A stretch of DNA of 64,000 nt, taken from the NCBI GenBank assembly GCA_016713875.1, contig JADJOI010000003.1:744001-808000 (forward strand), read 5' to 3'. The position numbers and the translations under genes were made by a program. The notes under the pieces were generated by a model. It worked only from the letters and a program-made list of their open reading frames with translations. It searched no databases and was not told where the DNA came from. The stretch is from Flavobacteriales bacterium. GTDB taxonomy: Bacteria > Bacteroidota > Bacteroidia > Flavobacteriales_F > PHOS-HE28. This document shows positions 18,564 through 26,371 of the stretch, in pieces; positions within the stretch are counted from its first letter, which is position 1, and the number at the start of each line of letters is the position of its first letter.

Positions 18564-19535
18564 ATGACCCCGGACCCGTCCATCGATAGCGACCTGCTGG
18601 CCCGCTACCTCATGGGCGAGGCGGACGACGCCCAGCGGCGTGCGGTGGAGGACTGGTGCGCCGCAGCGCCGGAGAACGCCCGCGAACTGGAGCGCATGCG
18701 CGTGGTGTGGGACCTGGGTGGTGAGGCCACCACCATGGACGGACCGGATGTGGACCTCGCCTGGCAGCGCCTGGAGGCGCGCATCTCCGCAGCGGAAGGC
18801 CGCGGCAGGGTGCGCGGGATCGCCGGCGGTCGCCTCTGGCGCTGGATGGCCGCAGCAGCGGTGCTGACGGGGCTCGTCTTCGCCGTGCGCTGGTTCGCGC
18901 GCCCGACGCCGATCGAGCACCTCGCCAGGGTCGAGGTCGTCCAGGTGCTGCTGGCCGATTCGAGCCGCTGCGTGCTGGCTCCCGGCTCCCGGATGCGGGA
19001 ACGCATGGGCGAGCGGCGTGAAGTGCAGCTTCAGGGCAGCGCCTACTTCGAGGTCCGTCGCGATGAGCAGCGCCCCTTCATCGTGGAGGCCGGTGATCTG
19101 GACGTGACGGTGTTGGGCACGGCGTTCGAGGTCAGCGCGCACGATACGGCCATGCTCATCACGGTGCGCGTGCGCAGTGGCCGGGTGCGTGTGGAGGCGG
19201 ATGGAGCATCGTTGGTGCTAGGCGCACACGAACATGCGGTGTACCACCGCGGCGGTCATGTGCTGGAGCGGAGGCCTGCGCCTCCGGCGGAGTCATGGGG
19301 CGTGCGGGTGCTTCACTTCGAGAACGCCTCGCTCGATCAGGTGGCCGCCCATCTCGAACGGTCGCACGGGGTGCGGATCATGCTGATGAACGATCGCGTC
19401 GCTGCGTGCCGTCTCACCGCCGAGTTCGACGACGAGCCGATCGACAGCATCCTGGAGGTGATCGCAGGCACCTTCGGGCTGGACGTGGAGCGAGCGGCCG
19501 ATGGCACTTACCTCGTGCAGGGTGATGGGTGCTGA
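18564..19535 (+). CDS. FecR-family anti-sigma factor
   Basis: A 323-residue single-pass inner-membrane protein. The cytoplasmic N-terminus (1-90) would bind the sigma factor, a membrane helix lies at about 92-110, the periplasmic FecR domain covers about 125-215 (GSAYFEVRRDEQRPFIVEAG, LGTAFEVSA), and the C-terminal DUF4974-like, STN-like fold covers about 245-320. In known systems the periplasmic part receives the signal from the outer-membrane receptor. Its stop overlaps the start of the next gene by 11 nt, indicating translational coupling. Confidence 0.92.
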   Translation: MTPDPSIDSDLLARYLMGEADDAQRRAVEDWCAAAPENARELERMRVVWDLGGEATTMDGPDVDLAWQRLEARISAAEGRGRVRGIAGGRLWRWMAAAAVLTGLVFAVRWFARPTPIEHLARVEVVQVLLADSSRCVLAPGSRMRERMGERREVQLQGSAYFEVRRDEQRPFIVEAGDLDVTVLGTAFEVSAHDTAMLITVRVRSGRVRVEADGASLVLGAHEHAVYHRGGHVLERRPAPPAESWGVRVLHFENASLDQVAAHLERSHGVRIMLMNDRVAACRLTAEFDDEPIDSILEVIAGTFGLDVERAADGTYLVQGDGC

Positions 19536-21567
19536 TGGTGTGGCGGATCGCGGCTCGCGGAGGAGGAGCGGGATCGAACGGCTCCTTTGCGTCCTGGTCC
19601 CCTGCGGATTCGCCTTGGCGCTGCAGGCGCAGCCCCTGCTCGAACGACGCGTGAGCATCGAGGCCGACGGCGTACGTCTTTCGCGCGCTTTGGAACTGCT
19701 GGCCAAGGAGGGCGGGTTCAAGCTGAGCTACGATGCGGCCGCGGTGCCGGCGGACAGCGTAGTGGTGCTGCGGGCGGACCAGGAGGTGGTGGGCCGGGTG
19801 TTGCGCAGGCTGCTGCCCCAGGGAGTGCGATGGAGCGTGAGCGGTTCGCACCTCATCATCACCGGCGAGGCCGGACGCAAACAGCCGTTCACCTGTGCGG
19901 GAACGGTGGTGGACGCGGTCGGCGGCATGGGCATCGCACGGGCCACCGTGCTGGATGTGCGCCACGGTGCGTTGACGAACACGGATGAACAGGGGCTGTT
20001 CCGCATCACCCTTGTGGCCGAAGTGGAGCGGATCCCGTTACGCATCGCACGCACCGGATACCGGGACACGATCGTGTACGTGGATCGAGGCACTGATGCC
20101 GGACGGATCCGGGTGCAGCGGCTTCCCGCACTGGAGCGCATGGACCCCATCTGTTCGTTCGAGCGGTGCGGCGTGGAGGACCTGGGCGTGGCCCGCCTGT
20201 TGGTGTCGGACGAGCGGATGGAACAGGCCGCCAACCTGGGGCTGGACCGCGTGCGGGGCATTCAGCTCTCCGTCGTTCCTAGCGTCAGCACCAATGGCGC
20301 GGTGGCCGCTTCCACGGTGAACAGGATCTCGGTGAACCTTCTGGGCGGCTACGCGCGCGGCGTGCAGGGCGTGGAGGTCGGTGGTGCGGTGAACCTCCTC
20401 AGCCGCGACATGAAGGGCCTTCAAGTGGGCGGGCTCGCGAACCTCGTCGGCGGCCGCACGCGTGGTGTGCAGATCGGTGGCGCCATCAATCATGGCATGC
20501 GTTCGCTGGAGGGCCTTCAGCTGGCCGGATTGGCGAACACGGTGTGGGACACGCTCGCCGGGGTGCAGCTGGCCGGCGGTGTCAACGTGGTGAAGCGCGG
20601 CATGACCGGTGTGCAGGTGAGCGGTGCGGGCAACGTGGCCCTGGGCGACCTGGACGGCGTGCAGGTGACCGGTGGCGTGAACCTCGCGCATGGTGTGGTG
20701 AACAAGGCCCAGGTCGCCGGTGTGGTCAACTATGCCCGGGGCGTGCGCGGCGGACAGGTGTGCGCCGGGGTGAACGTGGCCTTGGGTGAAGTGGGTGGCG
20801 GGCAGGTGGGCTTCGCCGCCAACTACGCCCGGCAGGTGAGCGGCGGGCAGTTCAGCTTCGGGGTCAACGTGGCTCCGGGCGAGGTGAGCGGTGGCCAAGT
20901 GGGCTTCGCGCTCAACTATGCGCAGCAGGTCGCGCGCGGTCAGTTCAGTTTCGGCGCCAACATCGTGCCCGGCCGGGCGGGCGGAGCGCAGGTCGGCGCC
21001 GTCAACCTGGCGCGCACGGTCGACGGAGCCCAGGTCGGCATCGTGAACCTGAGCGACTCGCTGGGCGACGGCGCCGTGGGGTTGCTCACCATCTCGCTCA
21101 AGGGCTTTCACCGGATCGAGCTCGTGACGGGCGATGTGATGCCGTTGAGCCTGCAGGTGCGCACCGGTACCCGTGGTTTCCACAATATCCTCGGTGGTTC
21201 GCCACCGGTGACCGCCGACCGGCGTTGGAGCGTGTTGTACGGCATCGGTTCGGAAGCCCGCCTGGGGGAGCGCTTCGTCCTCGATATCGACCTCACCGCC
21301 GAGCAGGTGGTGGAGCAGGAGGCGTGGGTGGACGCGCTCAATCTGGTCGGCCGGTTCAGCCTCAGCCCCGGCGTGCGCTTCGCCAAGCGCTTCCATGTGG
21401 GTGCTGGTCCCGTGCTCAGCGCCTTGGTGACGACCTGGCGCGATGCCGACACCGGGGCCTATCGCAGTGCGCTGGCCCCCGCATCGGCCCTCCTGAACGA
21501 GGAGAGCGATGAAGCCTTGATCGGCCTGTGGGTGGGCTGGAAGGCCTCGGCCGGCGTGGTGTTCTGA
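19525..21567 (+). CDS. STN-domain protein with carboxypeptidase-regulatory-like domain and short repeats
   Basis: A 680-residue exported protein. After a signal peptide (about 1-36) comes an STN domain (RRVSIEADGVRLSRALELLA to about 105), then a carboxypeptidase-regulatory-like beta-sandwich (CAGTVVDAVGGMGIARATV, about 125-190). Residues 282-510 hold about 15 repeats of 14-16 residues with the pattern GxQVxGxxNxxxG. The last 150 residues resemble an outer-membrane barrel end. It lacks the TonB plug. STN domains normally sit on the receptor and touch FecR; here the STN domain is on a separate protein. ATG 19525 overlaps fecR and gives the best signal peptide. Confidence 0.75.
   Translation: MGADGVADRGSRRRSGIERLLCVLVPCGFALALQAQPLLERRVSIEADGVRLSRALELLAKEGGFKLSYDAAAVPADSVVVLRADQEVVGRVLRRLLPQGVRWSVSGSHLIITGEAGRKQPFTCAGTVVDAVGGMGIARATVLDVRHGALTNTDEQGLFRITLVAEVERIPLRIARTGYRDTIVYVDRGTDAGRIRVQRLPALERMDPICSFERCGVEDLGVARLLVSDERMEQAANLGLDRVRGIQLSVVPSVSTNGAVAASTVNRISVNLLGGYARGVQGVEVGGAVNLLSRDMKGLQVGGLANLVGGRTRGVQIGGAINHGMRSLEGLQLAGLANTVWDTLAGVQLAGGVNVVKRGMTGVQVSGAGNVALGDLDGVQVTGGVNLAHGVVNKAQVAGVVNYARGVRGGQVCAGVNVALGEVGGGQVGFAANYARQVSGGQFSFGVNVAPGEVSGGQVGFALNYAQQVARGQFSFGANIVPGRAGGAQVGAVNLARTVDGAQVGIVNLSDSLGDGAVGLLTISLKGFHRIELVTGDVMPLSLQVRTGTRGFHNILGGSPPVTADRRWSVLYGIGSEARLGERFVLDIDLTAEQVVEQEAWVDALNLVGRFSLSPGVRFAKRFHVGAGPVLSALVTTWRDADTGAYRSALAPASALLNEESDEALIGLWVGWKASAGVVF
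20368..21054 (+). repeat. In-gene array of about 15 units of 42-48 bp
   Basis: The array encodes tandem 14-16 residue units such as GVQVSGAGNVALGDLD and GVQVTGGVNLAHGVVN. Later units alternate 15 and 16 residues, forming a 31-residue doublet. The units are diverged, which points to selection on the protein fold rather than a young DNA array. Confidence 0.8.
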
Positions 21568-21692
21568 GCCCTCCCCTCAGGTCACTGGCCGTGGGTAGCA
21601 GCGCCACTTGCCCGCCTGTGACGGAACGTTCCATCCATCGGATAGGGGTTTTCCGCGGGTGCGCTGTCACAGGGCAAACAAGACGAACGACC

Positions 21693-22355
21693 ATGCGATG
21701 CCCGCTTCTCCCTTTGTTCCTCGCTCCGCTCCTGATCGCCCACGCCGCGCACGCCCAACAACCGGATGACCGTCCGGCGCGCACCCTGCTGGGAGGAGAG
21801 CGGCCGATGCATCACGGTGGCTGGGCCGCTCCGGAGGCCGCGTACACGCGCATGTTGGATCAGGACGTGATGCTCGTGGGGCTCCGCGCCGGGTGGATCA
21901 TCGATCATCGCTTCACCATCGGTCTCGCGGGCAAGGGTGCGGTGACCGACATCCTGAACGCGGACTACGACCTGCAGCTGGTCGAGGCCGGGCACGTGAT
22001 CCGCAAGCCCAGCCGCTTCCGCATGGGCTATGGCGGTCTCTTGCTCGAACCGGTGATCGCCTACCGCTCGCCGGTGCACATCAGCCTGCCCATCCTCATC
22101 GGCGCTGGCGGGGGCGGGTATGAGACCTTCATGCCACCGGTGCAGGATCTCGAGCATCAGTATCACTGGGATGATGCGCAGGCCTTCTTCGTGGTGGAGC
22201 CCGGCATCGATCTCGAGATCAGCATGATCCGGTTCGTGCGCATCGGGTTGGGCGTCAGCTACCGCTACACCACCGACCTGGACCTGCCCGCCACGGCCAA
22301 GGACGCGCTGCATGGGATCAATGCGGGGCTCAGCCTCAAGCTCGGTCGCTTCTGA
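21693..22355 (+). CDS. Secreted or outer-membrane hypothetical protein
   Basis: A 220-residue protein with a signal peptide ending HAAHAQQ (about 22) and amphipathic beta-strand character throughout (LVGLRAGWIIDHRFTIGLAG, FVRIGLGVSYRYTTDLDL), ending in LKLGRF with a terminal aromatic residue as in outer-membrane barrels. ATG 21693 was chosen because it directly precedes the signal peptide. It lies between the STN-repeat gene and the TonB-dependent receptor and may be a partner of that receptor. No family name is assigned. Confidence 0.72.
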   Translation: MRCPLLPLFLAPLLIAHAAHAQQPDDRPARTLLGGERPMHHGGWAAPEAAYTRMLDQDVMLVGLRAGWIIDHRFTIGLAGKGAVTDILNADYDLQLVEAGHVIRKPSRFRMGYGGLLLEPVIAYRSPVHISLPILIGAGGGGYETFMPPVQDLEHQYHWDDAQAFFVVEPGIDLEISMIRFVRIGLGVSYRYTTDLDLPATAKDALHGINAGLSLKLGRF

Positions 22356-22383
22356 ACAACGCTCCGGAACCGACTTCAAGCCC

Positions 22384-24771
22384 ATGCCGATGCAAGCCTT
22401 GATCGCCCTGAACCACCTGCGTCCGATCATCCGCGGAGCGCTTCTTCTGCTGAACCTTGTGATGCTCGTCGCTCCGGCGGCGGCGCAACAACGGACCCAG
22501 GCCGTGCGCGGCACCGTGGTGGACGCCGACACCCAGCTTCCCTTGGTCGGTGTGAACATCGTGCTCGAAGGTGCCACTACGCCGATGGCCACCACCACGG
22601 ACCAGGAGGGTCGATTCGTCCTGGACCACGCCCCGGTGGGGCGGATCACCCTGCGCGTGTTCATGCTCGGCTACACCGAACAGACCCTCGCGAACCTGCT
22701 GGTGAACAGCGCCAAGGAACTCGTGCTCGAGGTCCGTTTGCAGGAAGCGCTCAACCGCTTGCAGGAGGTGGTGGTGAACGATGACAGGCGCCGCGGCGAG
22801 GTGCGCAACGACATGGCGATGCTGAGCGCCCGGATGATCTCTGTGGAGGAGACCTCGCGCATCGCGGGCGGCATCAACGATCCCGCGCGCATGGTGAGCG
22901 TGTTCCCCGGCGTGGCCAACGATCCCACGGGGAACAACACGATCATCGTACGGGGCAACTCGCCGACCGGTGTCCTCTGGCGCCTGGAGGGGATGGAGGT
23001 CCCGAACCCGAATCACTTCGCCGATGATGGCAGCACCGGTGGGCCCATCAACGTGCTCAACAGCGATGTGGTCGCCAACAGCGAGTTCTACACGGGGGCC
23101 TTCTCCGCTGAATACGGCAACGTGACGAGCGCCGTGTTCGACATGCGGCTGCGCGATGGCAACGACAGGCGGCGCGAACACACGTTCAAGGTGGGCGTGC
23201 TCGGCACGGACCTCACCACCGAGGGGCCGCTGCCCGGGTTGAAGGGCGGTTCGTACCTGGCCAACTACCGGTACAGCACCCTCTCATTGCTGGACGCTGC
23301 GGGCATCGTGGACTACCAGGGTGTGCCCAACTACACCGATGCCGCGTTCAAGCTGAAGTTCCCCCGGACGAAGGCGGGCACCTTCACGGTGTTCGGCGTC
23401 GGCGGACGCAGCAGCATCCGGCAGCGCGATGAAGGCGTCACGGGCGACACCTTGTTCGCGGAGAGCACCTTCGGGTCGCGCGTGGGCGTGGTGGCCGTGA
23501 CGCACACCGCCTCCATGGGCGACCACAACTACCTGTACAGCACCGTGAGCCTGAGCGGGAACGGAAGCGGAACGGTGTACAACGAGGCCGGGTCGATGGG
23601 GGAGACCCCGTTGGAGCTCCGGCATGAGGATGACCTGGCCCGCTGGACCATCCGCGCCGCCAGTACGCTCAACACCCGGATCTCGTCGGCGCACCGGCTG
23701 CGGACGGGGATCATCGTATCGCTGGACCGGTTCCGGATGTACGCCAACAGTTACGACCGGGAGCAGGACCGGATGAACGTGGAGCTGGACCAGCGGGGCG
23801 CGGCCACCACCGTGCAGGCCTTCGCGAGCTGGAAATGGCGGTGGAGCGAGGCCTGGAGCCTCACCAGCGGAGTGCATGTGCTGCACTTCGGCCTCACCGG
23901 CCGCACCAGCGTGGAACCCCGAGCGGCCGTTCGGTACCAGCAGAGCCCTGCACGGGCTTTCACCGTGGGGGGAGGGCTCCATGGCCGCCGGATGAGCCTC
24001 ATGGACCACCTGGCCTGGAGCACCGATGCCGAAGGTGAACGGACCCAGCCCAACCGGGACCTGCGCTTCTCCAAGGCCGCCCACGCGGTGCTGGGGTATG
24101 AGCAGCATCTGGCGGAGGACGTGCAGGTGAAGGCGGAACTGTACTACCAATATCTCTACGAACAGCCCGTGGAGGATCGCGTGGGCAGTGCCTTCTGGCT
24201 GGGCAACAGCGAGGCGTGGTACACCACGAAGGACCTGGTCAATGAAGGCATCGGCCGCAACATGGGGGCCGAGGTGAGCGTGGAGAAGTTCTTCACCCGG
24301 GGCTGGCATGCCCTGGCCACGGCCACCGTGTTCGAGAGCCGCTACAGGGCCATGGACGGCACCTGGTACAACGCACGCTTCGGCCTCGGTGTCGTCGGGA
24401 ACGTGCTCGCCGGCAAGGAATGGAAGGTGTCGGCCACCAAGGACAAGGTGATCCTCACCGGTGTCCGCTACAGCGTGCAGGGCGGGCAATGGCGCACCCC
24501 GATCGACCTGGAGGCCAGCATCGTGGCCGGCCAACAGCAGGAAGGCTCACCGGCCATGGGCGTGAAGGGCCGACCCATCCACAAGGTGGACATGGTGCTG
24601 GCCTACCGCATCGGGCGGGCGAAGGTGAGCCACGAACTGAAGGTCGATGTGCAGAACGTGCTCAATGCCCGCACCCCGGTGCAGGAGTATTACGACCAAC
24701 GCACCCGAACGATCCGGAGCGTGGACCAGCTGGCCATCCTGCCGGTGCTCCAGTACACGCTGCGGTTCTGA
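22384..24771 (+). CDS. TonB-dependent outer-membrane receptor
   Basis: A 795-residue receptor. A signal peptide (about 1-36) is followed by a carboxypeptidase-regulatory-like domain (VRGTVVDADTQLPLVGVNIV), a plug domain with IIVRGNSPTGVLWRLEGMEV and FYTGAFSAEYGNVTSAVFDM, and a barrel ending LPVLQYTLRF, a typical BAM signal. It has no STN domain of its own. The known role of the family is energised uptake of large or scarce nutrients across the outer membrane. No SusD-like lipoprotein accompanies it, so a glycan-uptake role is not indicated. The ligand cannot be told from the sequence. Confidence 0.9.
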   Translation: MPMQALIALNHLRPIIRGALLLLNLVMLVAPAAAQQRTQAVRGTVVDADTQLPLVGVNIVLEGATTPMATTTDQEGRFVLDHAPVGRITLRVFMLGYTEQTLANLLVNSAKELVLEVRLQEALNRLQEVVVNDDRRRGEVRNDMAMLSARMISVEETSRIAGGINDPARMVSVFPGVANDPTGNNTIIVRGNSPTGVLWRLEGMEVPNPNHFADDGSTGGPINVLNSDVVANSEFYTGAFSAEYGNVTSAVFDMRLRDGNDRRREHTFKVGVLGTDLTTEGPLPGLKGGSYLANYRYSTLSLLDAAGIVDYQGVPNYTDAAFKLKFPRTKAGTFTVFGVGGRSSIRQRDEGVTGDTLFAESTFGSRVGVVAVTHTASMGDHNYLYSTVSLSGNGSGTVYNEAGSMGETPLELRHEDDLARWTIRAASTLNTRISSAHRLRTGIIVSLDRFRMYANSYDREQDRMNVELDQRGAATTVQAFASWKWRWSEAWSLTSGVHVLHFGLTGRTSVEPRAAVRYQQSPARAFTVGGGLHGRRMSLMDHLAWSTDAEGERTQPNRDLRFSKAAHAVLGYEQHLAEDVQVKAELYYQYLYEQPVEDRVGSAFWLGNSEAWYTTKDLVNEGIGRNMGAEVSVEKFFTRGWHALATATVFESRYRAMDGTWYNARFGLGVVGNVLAGKEWKVSATKDKVILTGVRYSVQGGQWRTPIDLEASIVAGQQQEGSPAMGVKGRPIHKVDMVLAYRIGRAKVSHELKVDVQNVLNARTPVQEYYDQRTRTIRSVDQLAILPVLQYTLRF

Positions 24772-24775
24772 TTGT

Positions 24776-24812
24776 GGGGCGATCGCCCCTAGGGATCGCA
24801 CTCGGTGCGATC
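24776..24812. terminator. Two adjacent hairpins between convergent genes
   Basis: GGGGCGATCGCCCC (24776-24789) is a perfect palindrome. GATCGCAC-TCG-GTGCGATC (24794-24812) is a perfect 8-bp hairpin. They directly follow the receptor stop codon and face the end of the convergent membrane-protein gene. Confidence 0.55.
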
Positions 24813-24875
24813 ACGCCTCCACCTTGCCCGGCTCGCTGGTTGGATGCGCCTAGGTCGATCGTCGCTGTGGAGCCC

Positions 24876-25292
24876 TTAGTGGAACATGCTCACGGCGAGC
24901 ACCACGATGGCCAGGCTCGTGAGCATGACCAGCCTGCCAAGCAGCACCGCGCGGGGCAGCACCTCGGTTCGCCCGCTGCGGGCTTTGCGCGTCAGGCCCG
25001 TGAGCAGGCCCACCATCCCGGCCAGCGCCACGTACAGCAGCAGCTTCGCGATCAGCAGGGGGCTGCTGCCCAAGGTGCTCCAGTAAGGCGTCATCAGGTA
25101 TCCACCGGAGAGCAGCAAGAGCACCAGCCCCCAATGCCCCATGCGGCCCAGCAGGGTGGCGTTCAGCATGAACTCCTGGCCCTTGGCCGGCTCCATGTTC
25201 CGGCTCGCGATGCCCAGGAAGAGCATCGCGAATGAAGTGCCCAGGCCCATCGCCAGGCCCAGGAAGTGGATGATCAGCATCGCGTCGCGCAT
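24876..25292 (-). CDS. Four-helix integral membrane protein
   Basis: A 138-residue protein with four predicted membrane helices (about 6-25, 50-70, 80-98, 118-136). The helix after LLGRMGHWGLVLLLLSGGYLM resembles small DUF2269-like membrane proteins, but the match is not firm. ATG 25292 was chosen over a TTG two codons upstream. It is convergent with the receptor gene. Function unknown. Confidence 0.65.
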   Translation of the reverse strand: MRDAMLIIHFLGLAMGLGTSFAMLFLGIASRNMEPAKGQEFMLNATLLGRMGHWGLVLLLLSGGYLMTPYWSTLGSSPLLIAKLLLYVALAGMVGLLTGLTRKARSGRTEVLPRAVLLGRLVMLTSLAIVVLAVSMFH

Positions 25293-25380
25293 CGGCAACT
25301 GGTATTGGTGGGCCCTAACATAGGCACGATGCCTTGGATGGCGATCGCCGCGGCCGTCAAAGGCGCCGTGTGCTCACAGC

Positions 25381-25431
25381 ACCCTTCGCATCGCCTTCAG
25401 CTTGTGCGTGTAGCGCGCCTCCTCGGCGTTG
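25381..25431. repeat. Left copy of 51-bp direct repeat flanking the toxin-antitoxin cassette
   Basis: Identical over 51 bp to 26074-26124; with one mismatch the match extends 5 bp further left. On the minus strand this copy encodes NAEEARYTHKLKAMRRV followed by a leucine codon and TGA, the same 3' end as the chimeric secreted gene. The sequence between here and the PIN gene holds nothing else recognisable. Confidence 0.9.
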
Positions 25432-25475
25432 TCCGGTGCAGCTCCAGGCGATGTGCTCGACTCGGTTCGGCCTGC

Positions 25476-25852
25476 CTACTTGGTTGTCGGGTCTAGCACG
25501 ATTACGTGCAGTTCATGGTCCAAGCGCTTGAAGCCCTTGTCGGCCGTGATCAACGGAAGTCCCAGCGAGATGGCGGTGGCACCGATCAAAGCATCGGCGA
25601 GTTTCATCCGGTACTCGCTGCGGAGGCGGATGCATTGGTCCTTGATGGAGCTGCTCATGTCCCAGAGGGCGAGAGCGTTTGGCGGATGACCTCCTCCGAG
25701 GCGGATCTCAGCCGGCTCATGGTGCGCCGTTCGATCTCGGTGACCACTGAGATATGCACTTCGGCATCGAACAGCACCCTCCCCGAAGGTGCATGGCCTT
25801 CCATGAACAGGATGAGCGCGCTCGTATCAGCGACAAGCGCGGAGTCACTCAT
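25476..25852 (-). pseudogene. PIN-domain (VapC-like) toxin, frameshifted
   Basis: Two overlapping frames together make a PIN-domain ribonuclease of about 125 residues. The first part has VADTSALILF (Asp9) and VVTEIERR (Glu39). The second has KLADALIGATAISLGLPLI and TADKGF, giving the other two acidic residues, so all four catalytic positions are present. Near 25668-25674 the frame breaks: the first frame ends in a TGA while the other resumes as ALWDMSSSIKD. One missing G would explain it. The gene start overlaps the antitoxin stop by 8 nt. It is either inactivated or a sequencing error. Confidence 0.8.
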
Positions 25853-26045
25853 CACGGAGCTCTTTCAGCAGGGGGAATGCCCAGGCGCTCATGCCAGGCA
25901 AAGCGCCGAAGAGGCTCCGGTTGCTGAAGACCTTGCCCTTGGGGCGTTGTGCGGCTTGCTTGAGCCTGCCGCTGCGGGGCGGCTTCGACTTGGGCGTTTT
26001 GGCCTTGCGGGCAGCGGGTCGCTTCGTGGTCTTCGGCCTGGGCAT
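25845..26045 (-). CDS. Probable antitoxin partner of the PIN toxin
   Basis: A 66-residue, very basic protein: the first 36 residues are rich in Lys, Arg and Pro, followed by SLFGALPGMSAWAFPLLKEL ending in RDE. It overlaps the toxin start by 8 nt, the usual arrangement for type II pairs. The tail resembles toxin-binding antitoxin tails in general character. No AbrB, RHH or Phd fold is obvious, so the assignment rests mainly on position. The Lys/Pro-rich N-terminus is unusual and may bind DNA non-specifically. Confidence 0.55.
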   Translation of the reverse strand: MPRPKTTKRPAARKAKTPKSKPPRSGRLKQAAQRPKGKVFSNRSLFGALPGMSAWAFPLLKELRDE

Positions 26046-26066
26046 GAGGCGACGCTAACCCAAGCG

Positions 26067-26324
26067 CTACAGAACCCTTCGCATCGCCTTCAGCTTGTGC
26101 GTGTAGCGCGCCTCCTCGGCGTTGAAGATGCCTTGCTCATCGAGCTTGTCGATCCGCACGCGGCCGCTGGTGTGGATGATGCGCAGCTCATCGTCGTCGT
26201 TGCGGGTGAGGACGATGCCCATGGGGATGATGCTCTCCACGATGGTGATGACCTTGAACTGTTGGGCGGAAAGGTCGATCGCGGTGACGGCCGACAGAAG
26301 GAGGGGGAGGAGGATGCGCTTCAT
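26067..26324 (-). CDS. Small chimeric secreted protein
   Basis: An 85-residue protein. It has a signal peptide (1-20, ending LSAQ), then FKVITIVESIIPMG, which looks like the start of a small secreted Bacteroidota family I recall only as uncharacterised. From about residue 37 it switches to a copy of the end of the neighbouring NlpC/P60 protein: IIHTSGRVRIDKLDEQGIFN here against IVHASGRVRIDALDQQGIFN there. It looks like a recombinant of two genes; no catalytic site remains complete. The start is fixed by the signal peptide. It lies 47 nt after the peptidase gene. Confidence 0.6.
   Translation of the reverse strand: MKRILLPLLLSAVTAIDLSAQQFKVITIVESIIPMGIVLTRNDDDELRIIHTSGRVRIDKLDEQGIFNAEEARYTHKLKAMRRVL
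26074..26124. repeat. Right copy of 51-bp direct repeat flanking the toxin-antitoxin cassette
   Basis: Forms the last codons of the chimeric secreted gene and is identical to 25381-25431. The unit length between copies is 693 bp, and the enclosed DNA carries only the PIN toxin and its partner. Confidence 0.9.
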
Positions 26325-26371
26325 GGGAACGGGTTCCGTGTTGGAGTGGTCGGGATGTGTGATCGGTCGGA

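Noticed and set aside
19501..19524. Earlier ATG for the STN-repeat protein at 19501
   Set aside because: It would lengthen the overlap with fecR and put a poor stretch before the signal peptide; ATG 19525 fits better.
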